The notes beneath the pieces were generated by a model, which worked only from the letters and a program-made list of their open reading frames with translations, was not told where the DNA came from and made no database searches. From assembly GCA_017390825.1 (NCBI GenBank), contig JAFPAK010000028.1, positions 1 to 6,594 of the forward strand: 6,594 nucleotides of DNA, in the 5' to 3' direction. The stretch comes from Clostridia bacterium (GTDB lineage Bacteria; Bacillota_A; Clostridia; Oscillospirales; Acutalibacteraceae). The position numbers and the translations under genes were made by a program. This document shows, one piece after another, positions 1 through 4,768 of the stretch (position 1 is its first letter; each line of letters starts with the position of its first letter).

Positions 1-1297
1 GCTTTGGAGTTCCTACTGCCTCGGGAAGATACAATCTTTCAAAGAAAAGACTTGCAAAAACGCTGTCAATTGCTTGAACCTCGTCGGTAGGAGAAACATA
101 TATACCGTACAGGAATTCGTTTTCTTCAGAACAGGGTGAAAAAACAAGATATGGATTACTATTATAATAATCAAGCTTTTTATAGCTTTCTTTTGAAAGC
201 CTACCGTATTTAACAGTGATCTTTTTCGGATCATGATTTTTCACTATACGTGCAAGCACCGTTTCGGTTTTTTTAGCTGAGTCTTCCATTTTTTCAAGCT
301 GCATGAGATAGTCGTTGCGCTTTCGTTTTAATTCAGCTATTGCTTGCTTTGGTGTATTTACAACACCGTCCAACTCAATTTTTTCAAATCCGTAGTTGCT
401 GAATATCGCATCCAACTCTTCAATTTTATTAGCAGGGGCAAGATAGATACCGCTGCATACACCGTTTTCGATTGAACAAACAAAGAACTTTGCGAATTCA
501 TCGGGAGTATTGCTGTTGAGCCTGTTATATTCAACAAGAGGCATTCTGCCTAAACGGAATTTAATATATTCAGTTGAATTCATTTCCTCAATACTGAAAT
601 TCAATTCGCTGAATTTTTCAAGATCCGAAATCTTACTGTCTATATCAATAAGCTGTACATCCGAATGCAGTACTTTAGGCATTTCAAGCTCTTCAAAGCC
701 AAGGTCGCTGAATAATGTTCCGATCTTTTGGCTTTCTTCATTGGACTCAACATAAATTCCCGTTACATATTCATCATCTTCAAAACAGATGTAGAAGGGT
801 ATATCACGGTTACTGTTGTAAAATTTGAGTTTATCAAAGCTTACAGATGGCATTTTGCCAAATCTGAATTTTACAAATTTTGAATGATAAGCATCCTCAA
901 GATTAATGTCAAGCTCTTCAAAGTGACGCAGCATATCAATGCTCTGTGAATTTTCTTCGATCTTGCTGTCATATGCTGTACGCTTATCAAAAAGTGAACC
1001 AAGCCTTTGATTAAGCTCTTTCATCTTTTTGTCGATATCATCAAGGGTCGGAATAAATACAGGATTATCCACGATATGTGGTTCTATTCCGGACTTGTCG
1101 AACAATTCTTCAAGTCTTGCCAAGCTTTCAGCAAAGGGATTTTCTTCACCGATGTTTGAAAATCCTTTTACATTTGAAACAAATTGTGACGCAGTCTCAG
1201 GTTGAAAACAGCCGGTAGCAAGATACGCGCTGATAGTTTCATCAAGCGAATCGAATTTGCCCATGATGCTGACCATCGTCATTTTTTCAATTGCCAA
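1..1297 (-). CDS. ntpI: V-type ATP synthase subunit I, N-terminal part (runs off left edge)
   Basis: Subunit I (subunit a in eukaryotes) is the stator subunit of V/A-type ATPases. Its cytosolic N-terminal half anchors the peripheral stalks and its membrane half forms the ion half-channels. Only the first 432 residues are here, with no membrane segment reached. I chose TTG at 1297: an in-frame TAA lies directly upstream, AGAGGTG is 8 nt away, and the resulting N-terminus (MAIEKMTMVSIMGKF) fits the family's usual opening; ATG at 1282 is the alternative. Residues 1-35 form the first strand and helix, and about 317-352 is a charged helical segment after an NTPK motif. Three similar ~68-residue blocks lie at about 140-207, 243-310 and 358-425, each with a G[KR][ML]-type turn, then GIY 33 residues later and a (G/F)FE motif. 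The gene follows subunit C by 14 nt. Family assignment rests on these motifs and operon context. Confidence 0.9.
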   Translation of the reverse strand, partial: MAIEKMTMVSIMGKFDSLDETISAYLATGCFQPETASQFVSNVKGFSNIGEENPFAESLARLEELFDKSGIEPHIVDNPVFIPTLDDIDKKMKELNQRLGSLFDKRTAYDSKIEENSQSIDMLRHFEELDINLEDAYHSKFVKFRFGKMPSVSFDKLKFYNSNRDIPFYICFEDDEYVTGIYVESNEESQKIGTLFSDLGFEELEMPKVLHSDVQLIDIDSKISDLEKFSELNFSIEEMNSTEYIKFRLGRMPLVEYNRLNSNTPDEFAKFFVCSIENGVCSGIYLAPANKIEELDAIFSNYGFEKIELDGVVNTPKQAIAELKRKRNDYLMQLEKMEDSAKKTETVLARIVKNHDPKKITVKYGRLSKESYKKLDYYNSNPYLVFSPCSEENEFLYGIYVSPTDEVQAIDSVFASLFFERLYLPEAVGTPK

Positions 1298-1305
1298 TTA
1301 ATATT

Positions 1306-1312
1306 CACCTCT
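1306..1312 (-). promoter_or_regulatory. Shine-Dalgarno site deciding the TTG start of subunit I
   Basis: On the minus strand AGAGGTG lies 8 nt before TTG (1295-1297), and its first base is the last base of the subunit C stop codon. The internal ATG at 1282 has no comparable site at normal spacing. This supports a TTG start and coupled translation of C and I. Confidence 0.7.
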
Positions 1313-2355
1313 TAATCAATGATAAGCATATTTTTAATGCTATCGTTATCGATTCCGTAACGCTTACCCTCTATAATGTTTGTGAGATTATCTATCTCAA
1401 TCTCAAACAATTGAATTACAGATGCCATTACAGTGGTAGCGTTTTGTGAAAAACGCATCTTTCTTCTGCAATATGAGTAGAGCATTTTGTCTGCAATACG
1501 GTCAAAGCAATCCTCTATGCCATTTTGAGTAAGGTAGCTTCGGTACCGTGTTTTTTTAAGAATTTTCAACATATCCTGCTCATCGTCTGCGTTCACAACA
1601 TTTTCATAGGAAATCTTATTTAAAAAACATCTTTGCTTATTAAGCATTGCTTTTAATACATCCGGCGAAAAATCATAGTACTTCTTAGCACGGTATATCT
1701 TTCTGAGATTGTCAAGCTCTGCCTGCATTGAGAATATCGTCATCAACTCGTCTGCTTCGCTACCTGAAAAATATTTATGAGTGATCTCACTTGCACAGTC
1801 AAAACGATATCTTTCCAGCACGCTTTCAATTGCTGTAAAGTCAACATTATTACTGTTTTTTTCAGGACGGAAGGGGAGTAGTAATTTGTAATAATCTGTA
1901 TTACTTAATACCTGAAGCAAATCGTCAAAGCTTTTGCAAACTGTCATTTGCACAAAATCAATATGAGAATGTCGATAAAAGAAGTCGGGAAGCGAAAAAA
2001 TGAATTTTTCCGGCGTGCCTGCGATCAAATATCTTATGAAGATAAGCAGTCGCTCAACTTCGTTTCGCACCATCATGTATTCAAAATAGTGCTGACCAAT
2101 AGATTTTTCAAATTTGCAAAGCTGTGCAAAGTCTTCATATATTTTGTTTTTAAGAAGCGTTTCAAGATTTCCTCTGTGTACAGCAGCTTCCTGTATACCC
2201 TCTAAGGATACATTATAATGTGTGTTTGTACGCAGATATGCGACAATGTCTTTGATTGAGGCACAGTTTATCAATGCATCATATTCATTATCAGTTAAAT
2301 GAAGGCTGTATTTAGCTCTTGATTTCACAAGAACAGCAGTTGAAGCATTACCCAA
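1312..2355 (-). CDS. ntpC: V-type ATP synthase subunit C (AC39/d family)
   Basis: This 347-residue protein has the usual length for the subunit that couples the central stalk to the membrane rotor ring (bacterial C, eukaryotic d). The family is built of three related helical modules, and the recurring signature is visible: NEVERLLIFIRYL at 98-110, AELDNLRKIYRAKKYY at 212-227 and EIEIDNLTNIIEGKRYG at 318-334. The last is close to the family's conserved C-terminal segment. The start is TTG at 2355: an in-frame TAA (2368-2370) lies just upstream, AAGGCGGTG sits 5 nt away, and the next methionine is only residue 94. It lies 34 nt downstream of the stalk subunit and 14 nt before subunit I, so the three form one operon. 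No signal peptide or membrane segment is present, as expected for a soluble coupling subunit. Confidence 0.9.
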   Translation of the reverse strand: MGNASTAVLVKSRAKYSLHLTDNEYDALINCASIKDIVAYLRTNTHYNVSLEGIQEAAVHRGNLETLLKNKIYEDFAQLCKFEKSIGQHYFEYMMVRNEVERLLIFIRYLIAGTPEKFIFSLPDFFYRHSHIDFVQMTVCKSFDDLLQVLSNTDYYKLLLPFRPEKNSNNVDFTAIESVLERYRFDCASEITHKYFSGSEADELMTIFSMQAELDNLRKIYRAKKYYDFSPDVLKAMLNKQRCFLNKISYENVVNADDEQDMLKILKKTRYRSYLTQNGIEDCFDRIADKMLYSYCRRKMRFSQNATTVMASVIQLFEIEIDNLTNIIEGKRYGIDNDSIKNMLIID

Positions 2356-2360
2356 AATAT

Positions 2361-2369
2361 CACCGCCTT
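2361..2369 (-). promoter_or_regulatory. Shine-Dalgarno site deciding the TTG start of subunit C
   Basis: AAGGCGGTG on the minus strand is one mismatch from AAGGAGGTG and ends 5 nt before TTG (2353-2355). With the in-frame stop at 2368-2370 it leaves TTG as the only reasonable initiator. Confidence 0.7.
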
Positions 2370-2389
2370 ATTTTTAATGATAGCAAAAG

Positions 2390-2698
2390 TTATTCGACCG
2401 CTCGCTTTACAAGAGTGTCGACCCATTCATTATGATGTTGTTTATATATACTGTCAAACGCTTCAAGAAAAGAGTCATATTCCGCATTTTTGCTTTCAAG
2501 CTTTTTTCTCATTTCTGATGACAAGTCATGTCGATATTTTTCTACCTCGGCATCAGCTTGTTCTTTGGCTTCAACGCTCATTCTTTTTAATTCTTCAGCA
2601 ATCTCTTGATCAGCTGTTTTACGCATTTCGCCGATATTGGAAGTCATTTTTTCTGCTTCCTTGTTAATTTCAATAATTCTTTTGATAAATTCTTCCAT
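2390..2698 (-). CDS. ntpF: V-type ATPase peripheral stalk subunit (G/H type coiled coil)
   Basis: This 102-residue, highly charged protein is rich in E, K, A and Q and has almost no helix breakers, so it should be one long helix or coiled coil. That fits the G/H-type (NtpF/AhaH) peripheral stalk subunit, which pairs with subunit E and holds the catalytic head to subunit I. A short helix (about 1-20) and an NIG hinge (21-23) precede the main heptad-like stretch (about 25-85). The C-terminus, WVDTLVKRAVE (92-102), resembles the conserved end of this family. The start is ATG at 2698, with AAAGGA about 11 nt upstream, and it is the first gene after the operon promoter. The sequence is weakly conserved, so the call relies on size, composition, C-terminus and position before C and I. 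The symbol varies between species. Confidence 0.8.
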   Translation of the reverse strand: MEEFIKRIIEINKEAEKMTSNIGEMRKTADQEIAEELKRMSVEAKEQADAEVEKYRHDLSSEMRKKLESKNAEYDSFLEAFDSIYKQHHNEWVDTLVKRAVE

Positions 2699-2735
2699 TC
2701 ACAATCAAATCCTTTAATTGTCAATTTTCTACTAA

Positions 2736-2764
2736 ATTATAAAACTTTCATTTGCTAAAATCAA
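2736..2764 (-). promoter_or_regulatory. Sigma-A promoter of the V-type ATPase operon
   Basis: On the minus strand, TTGATT (2764-2759) and TATAAT (2741-2736) are separated by exactly 17 bp. Transcription would begin near 2729, giving a leader of about 30 nt before ATG at 2698. AT-rich DNA upstream (about 2765-2835) could act as an UP-like element. No other candidate in this gap matches both boxes as well. Confidence 0.75.
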
Positions 2765-2835
2765 GTGATTAATTCAAAAAAAGCAAATTAATTATAAACA
2801 TTATTTTTTGTTAAATAAACTTTATACAAAATTAC

Positions 2836-2864
2836 TTGAAAACACATTGTATTCAATGTATAAT
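2836..2864 (+). promoter_or_regulatory. radC promoter with a dyad in its spacer
   Basis: TTGAAA (2836-2841) and TATAAT (2859-2864) are 17 bp apart, so transcription should begin near 2871, only about 23 nt before the radC ATG. The spacer holds a perfect dyad ACATTG-TATT-CAATGT (2844-2859) that overlaps the first base of the -10 box. This position would suit an operator for a repressor, but no regulator is identified; it does not match a GAAC-N4-GTTC LexA box. Confidence 0.75.
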
Positions 2865-2880
2865 GTATGTAAATTCAGTT

Positions 2881-2887
2881 GGGAGAG
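2881..2887 (+). promoter_or_regulatory. Shine-Dalgarno site deciding the radC start
   Basis: GGGAGAG ends 6 nt before ATG at 2894. An upstream in-frame TTG at 2879 would place this site inside the coding region and has no site of its own, so ATG 2894 is preferred. Confidence 0.7.
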
Positions 2888-2893
2888 AATGCA

Positions 2894-3574
2894 ATGCACG
2901 AGGGACACCGTAAAAGAATGAGAGGGAAGTTTTTGCAATCGGGCAAAGATGCTTTTCACGAACATGAAATGCTTGAAATGCTTTTGTATTATTCCAATGC
3001 AAGAGGAGATACCAATCCGCTTGCTCATACTCTTATTGATGAGTTCGGCTCCTTTTCAGGTGTGCTTGATGCTTCGTTTGAAGATCTGCTGAAAGTAAAG
3101 GGCGTTGGTGAGAACATGGCTTTTTTGTTAAAGCTTATTCCTGCTGCGGCTGCTGTTTATATGGATGATAAGTTTAGCGACGGTAAGCTTATTTTATCCA
3201 GTGAGGACGCATTTGCTTATCTTTGCAGCAAATATATTGATGTAAATGTTGAAATTTCTTCTGCATTATTCCTAAATCGCAAGGGAAAACTTATAAAGTG
3301 GTCAAAAATCGGCGAAGGCTCTGTTATCAGCACTGCCATCGATATAAGAAAGCTTGTTGAAATAGCATTACAATGTAAAGCGACTCAACTTATATTATGT
3401 CACAATCATCCGAGCGGTATTGCTATTCCAAGCCGTGATGATATTCTTACTACACATAATATTGTTAGCGCCATGCGTTCAGTAAATGTAAAGGTTGTTG
3501 ATCATATAATAATAGCAGGAAACGATTATGTTTCAATGGCGCAATCTAAAGATTCAAGTATAATATTTATGTAA
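2894..3574 (+). CDS. radC: RadC family protein (JAB/MPN metalloprotease-like)
   Basis: This 226-residue protein has the standard RadC layout and length. Its N-terminus, MHEGHRKRM, matches the usual clostridial start and supports ATG 2894. A UPF0758 N-terminal domain with a helix-hairpin-helix-like segment (KVKGVGENM, about 67-75) is followed by the JAB/MPN domain. The metal-site motif HNHPSG (170-175), then PS..D (S180, D183), is intact, as is the C-terminal VDHIIIAGNDYVSM segment (202-215). The family was once linked to radiation sensitivity in E. coli, but that link was later withdrawn. Its true role is unsettled, although the JAMM-type site suggests a zinc peptidase-like activity. It has its own promoter, divergent from the V-ATPase operon. 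No terminator lies between it and the tRNA gene 57 nt downstream, so read-through to the hairpin at 3726 is likely. Confidence 0.95.
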   Translation: MHEGHRKRMRGKFLQSGKDAFHEHEMLEMLLYYSNARGDTNPLAHTLIDEFGSFSGVLDASFEDLLKVKGVGENMAFLLKLIPAAAAVYMDDKFSDGKLILSSEDAFAYLCSKYIDVNVEISSALFLNRKGKLIKWSKIGEGSVISTAIDIRKLVEIALQCKATQLILCHNHPSGIAIPSRDDILTTHNIVSAMRSVNVKVVDHIIIAGNDYVSMAQSKDSSIIFM

Positions 3575-3582
3575 AAAACTAC

Positions 3583-3611
3583 TTGACAAAGCACTGTGAT
3601 TTGATTATAAT
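3583..3611 (+). promoter_or_regulatory. Perfect-consensus sigma-A promoter of tRNA-Ser
   Basis: TTGACA (3583-3588) and TATAAT (3606-3611) are both exact consensus with a 17-bp spacer, as expected for a strong stable-RNA promoter. It begins 9 nt after the radC stop, and transcription would begin about 14 nt before the mature tRNA. Confidence 0.9.
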
Positions 3612-3631
3612 TGATTGGTAGTTTAATATTC

Positions 3632-3723
3632 GCAGATTTGTCCGAGTGGCCGAAGGAGCATGATTGGAAATCATGTATACGGTGAACGCCGTATCGAGGG
3701 TTCAAATCCCTCAGTCTGCGCCA
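3632..3723 (+). tRNA. tRNA-Ser (anticodon GGA), CCA encoded
   Basis: All arms of a class II serine tRNA can be drawn. The acceptor GCAGATT (3632-3638) pairs with AGTCTGC (3713-3719). The anticodon stem CATGA/TCATG (3659-3663 and 3671-3675) encloses loop TTGGAAA with anticodon GGA (3666-3668), which reads UCC and UCU. The long variable arm pairs ATACGG (3677-3682) with CCGTAT (3689-3694). The T arm GAGGG-TTCAAAT-CCCTC spans 3696-3712. The discriminator is G (3720), as usual for serine tRNAs, and CCA (3721-3723) is encoded. Confidence 0.97.
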
Positions 3724-3725
3724 AC

Positions 3726-3766
3726 AAAAAGACCACTTTTGTCTACCGGACAAAAGTGGTCTTTTT
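3726..3766 (+). terminator. tRNA-Ser terminator hairpin (shared apex type)
   Basis: The left arm (3726-3743, starting AAAAAGACC) and right arm (3749-3766, ending GGTCTTTTT) pair perfectly over 18 bp around loop TACCG. The A-rich left foot and T-rich right foot make it a factor-independent terminator that could work in both directions. It starts 2 nt after the tRNA CCA. Its apical part, TTTGTCTACCGGACAAA, is shared with the hairpin at 4559-4603 except for one loop base. Confidence 0.9.
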
Positions 3767-3937
3767 GAATGATGTTTGCCTTCGGCAAATGATGTCGTTT
3801 CACTAATGATGCCGCTGACGCTAATGATGTCGGCTTCACCTAATGTTTGTGGCAAACATCGCATCATTGCGAGTGAAGCGAGCAGCATCATATTGCGCAC
3901 AGCGCAATACATCATATCGACGAAGTCGATGCATCAT
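3767..3937. repeat. Mini-hairpin array with orientation switch (copy A)
   Basis: ATGATG occurs at 3769, 3789, 3806 and 3824, and CATCAT at 3862, 3886, 3910 and 3932. Between them lie short palindromes. Clear ones are TTTGCC-TTC-GGCAAA (3775-3789), ATGTTTG-TGG-CAAACAT (3843-3859, at the switch), TATTGCGC-ACA-GCGCAATA (3891-3909) and ATCGAC-GAA-GTCGAT (3916-3930). Other units (about 3795-3805, 3812-3823, 3830-3842, 3868-3885) are decayed. Left units tend to have TTC loops and right units GAA loops, so the unit is reversed about position 3851. No gene is seen here. Confidence 0.8.
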
Positions 3938-3965
3938 TGAAATTTCCTAGGTTTTATGATATAAT
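3937..3965 (+). promoter_or_regulatory. Promoter of the orphan gene, fused to array copy A
   Basis: TTGAAA (3937-3942) and TATAAT (3960-3965) are 17 bp apart. The first T of the -35 box is the last base of the final CATCAT spacer. Transcription would begin near 3972, giving a leader of about 60 nt before ATG 4031. Confidence 0.75.
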
Positions 3966-4015
3966 AATTCCCAAAAGAGACGATTATGTGAAAGAAAACA
4001 AGCTTGCCGAACTGC

Positions 4016-4022
4016 AAGGGAG
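4016..4022 (+). promoter_or_regulatory. Shine-Dalgarno site deciding the orphan gene start
   Basis: AAGGGAG lies 8 nt before ATG 4031. An in-frame TTG at 4004 would put this site inside the coding region and has no good site of its own, so the shorter protein is preferred. Confidence 0.7.
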
Positions 4023-4030
4023 AATACAAA

Positions 4031-4504
4031 ATGATCATACGCAAACACGGCTATGTTCTGGATGTTGATATTGAAGGCACCTCAAAATATTCCCAGGAAC
4101 ACAATATATGTGATTGTGATGAGGATCGCAATCTTTATGCCCAAATCGCAGAGAAATTCCCTAAACTAAAAGAATTCCTTGCCGAATTGGGCTTATTGAT
4201 TGAAAGACCCGATGAAATAGGATCTTGTGCTGACAAGGATTATATTGACTATCATTTTGTTTCTTACACCGTAATCGGTAAAATATTAGAATCTGATAAG
4301 TACGAAATTGATATGTTTGACGGAGGTCTTTTTCTCAATATAGTTATTGACAATTGGTATGTTCCCAACGAACAAAAAACAGACGAATATTTTACTGTCA
4401 CCATTTACGGCATAGATTTGCCGTGGGTGTTGGATGAACCTTTTCCTGAAAGCAAGAGAAGCTCTTTTCTCGAAATAATTAAGAAACTATTTCATCGGCA
4501 TTAG
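4031..4504 (+). CDS. Hypothetical protein, 157 residues, unknown function
   Basis: I do not recognise a named family. The protein is acidic and soluble-looking, with no signal peptide or membrane segment. It opens with a basic, strand-like MIIRKHGYVLDVDIE, followed by a CDCDEDRN motif (27-34). A helix-like stretch, FPKLKEFLAELG (43-54), leads into the RPDEIG motif (59-64). Alternating hydrophobic segments then suggest beta strands (about 74-87, 91-107 and 119-131), and the C-terminal tail is basic (KKLFHRH). It resembles, from memory, small uncharacterised Firmicutes proteins with a C-x-C-x-x-C-x-N pattern; here the third position is aspartate. ATG 4031 is chosen over TTG 4004 on ribosome-site grounds. 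It stands alone, with its own promoter, between two copies of the composite element. No toxin or partner gene is adjacent in the window. Confidence 0.8.
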   Translation: MIIRKHGYVLDVDIEGTSKYSQEHNICDCDEDRNLYAQIAEKFPKLKEFLAELGLLIERPDEIGSCADKDYIDYHFVSYTVIGKILESDKYEIDMFDGGLFLNIVIDNWYVPNEQKTDEYFTVTIYGIDLPWVLDEPFPESKRSSFLEIIKKLFHRH

Positions 4505-4558
4505 CATACTTTTGCTTACTTTTACCTCGATTCTGCTCCGTTTAGGTAGTCTTTCGCA

Positions 4559-4603
4559 GAAAAGAAACAACCTTTGTCTACCAGACAAAGGTTGTTTCTT
4601 TTC
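4559..4603 (+). terminator. Terminator of the orphan gene (shared apex type)
   Basis: Arms 4559-4578 and 4584-4603 pair perfectly over 20 bp around loop TACCA. The left foot is A-rich (GAAAAGAAAC) and the right foot T-rich (GTTTCTTTTC), so it should work as a factor-independent terminator, possibly both ways. It lies 54 nt after the orphan gene stop. The 54-nt gap (4505-4558) shows nothing else. Confidence 0.85.
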
Positions 4604-4607
4604 AACT

Positions 4608-4708
4608 AAATCCGTCCTTGCTGACGGGATAAATTCCACTTGCGTGGGATGAAATCCGCGGTGATCAGATGATGGGTGGATTTAATTTCATCTGCGAAGC
4701 AGATTTCA
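4608..4708. repeat. Mini-hairpin array (copy B)
   Basis: Four units each open with ATCC-like and close with GGAT-like ends. They are CCGTC-N6-GACGG (4612-4627, within ATCC...GGAT 4610-4630), CCAC-TTGC-GTGG (4636-4647), AAATCC...GGATTT with a long interior (4652-4683), and ATCTGC-GAA-GCAGAT (4690-4704). Spacers read GATAAAT and GATGAAAT on the left and ATTTCAT on the right, again reversed in orientation across the array. No coding region is visible. Confidence 0.65.
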
Positions 4709-4737
4709 TTGAAAGTTATGAAGTTTTATGATATAAT
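4709..4737 (+). promoter_or_regulatory. Promoter of the AGCS gene, fused to array copy B
   Basis: TTGAAA (4709-4714) and TATAAT (4732-4737) are 17 bp apart. The -35 box continues directly from the last TTTCAT spacer. Transcription would begin near 4744, about 25 nt before ATG 4769, leaving just room for the AAAAGGGG ribosome site (4755-4762). Confidence 0.8.
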
Positions 4738-4768
4738 ACATACTAACTTATAGGAAAAGGGGTATTAT

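Larger units (their letters stand above)
3726..3966 (+). repeat. Composite non-coding element, copy A (terminator + hairpin array + promoter)
   Basis: Three modules occur in order. The first is an 18-bp perfect hairpin with apex TTTGTC-TACCG-GACAAA (3726-3766). The second is an array of short hairpins joined by ATGATG, then CATCAT, spacers (3767-3937). The third is a promoter TTGAAA-17-TATAAT (3937-3965) ending in GTTTTATGATATAATA (3951-3966). The same order, apex and promoter end recur at 4559-4738. It lies between tRNA-Ser and the 157-residue orphan gene and seems to end one transcript and start the next. Treating the three modules as one element is inference from this recurrence. Confidence 0.65.
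4559..4738 (+). repeat. Composite non-coding element, copy B (terminator + hairpin array + promoter)
   Basis: This has the same three-module order as 3726-3966. It comprises a 20-bp perfect hairpin with apex TTTGTC-TACCA-GACAAA (4559-4603), an array of short hairpins (4608-4708), and a promoter TTGAAA-17-TATAAT (4709-4737) ending in the same 16 bases GTTTTATGATATAATA (4723-4738). Array and lower-stem sequences differ from copy A, so this is not a simple recent duplication. It separates the orphan gene from the AGCS gene. Confidence 0.65.

Noticed and set aside
510..755. Plus-strand open frame of 81 residues
   Set aside because: It is antisense to the well-supported subunit I coding frame, with low-complexity S/L-rich translation and no ribosome site.
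1948..2667. Plus-strand open frames at 1948-2205 and 2377-2667
   Set aside because: They are shadows of subunit C and of the stalk subunit gene, which show family motifs and operon spacing on the minus strand.
2879..2893. TTG 2879 as the radC start
   Set aside because: It would place the GGGAGAG ribosome site inside the gene. ATG 2894 gives the normal RadC N-terminus and correct spacing.
3526..3915. A 129-residue open frame on the minus strand
   Set aside because: It runs antisense through the radC end, the whole tRNA-Ser, the terminator and part of the hairpin array. Its middle is simply the reverse translation of a serine tRNA, a common false protein call.
3767..3937. CRISPR array
   Set aside because: The repeated part is only 6-7 nt, the intervals are themselves palindromic and of 17-24 nt, and orientation reverses midway. 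No cas gene is near.
3767..4030. Riboswitch or T-box leader for the orphan gene
   Set aside because: The structured region lies upstream of the promoter at 3937-3965, so it would not be in the orphan gene's transcript. The true leader (about 3972-4030) shows no strong fold or terminator.
3696..4738. tRNA-Ser as an integrase attachment site
   Set aside because: No second copy of the tRNA 3' end is visible downstream, and there is no integrase gene in the window.
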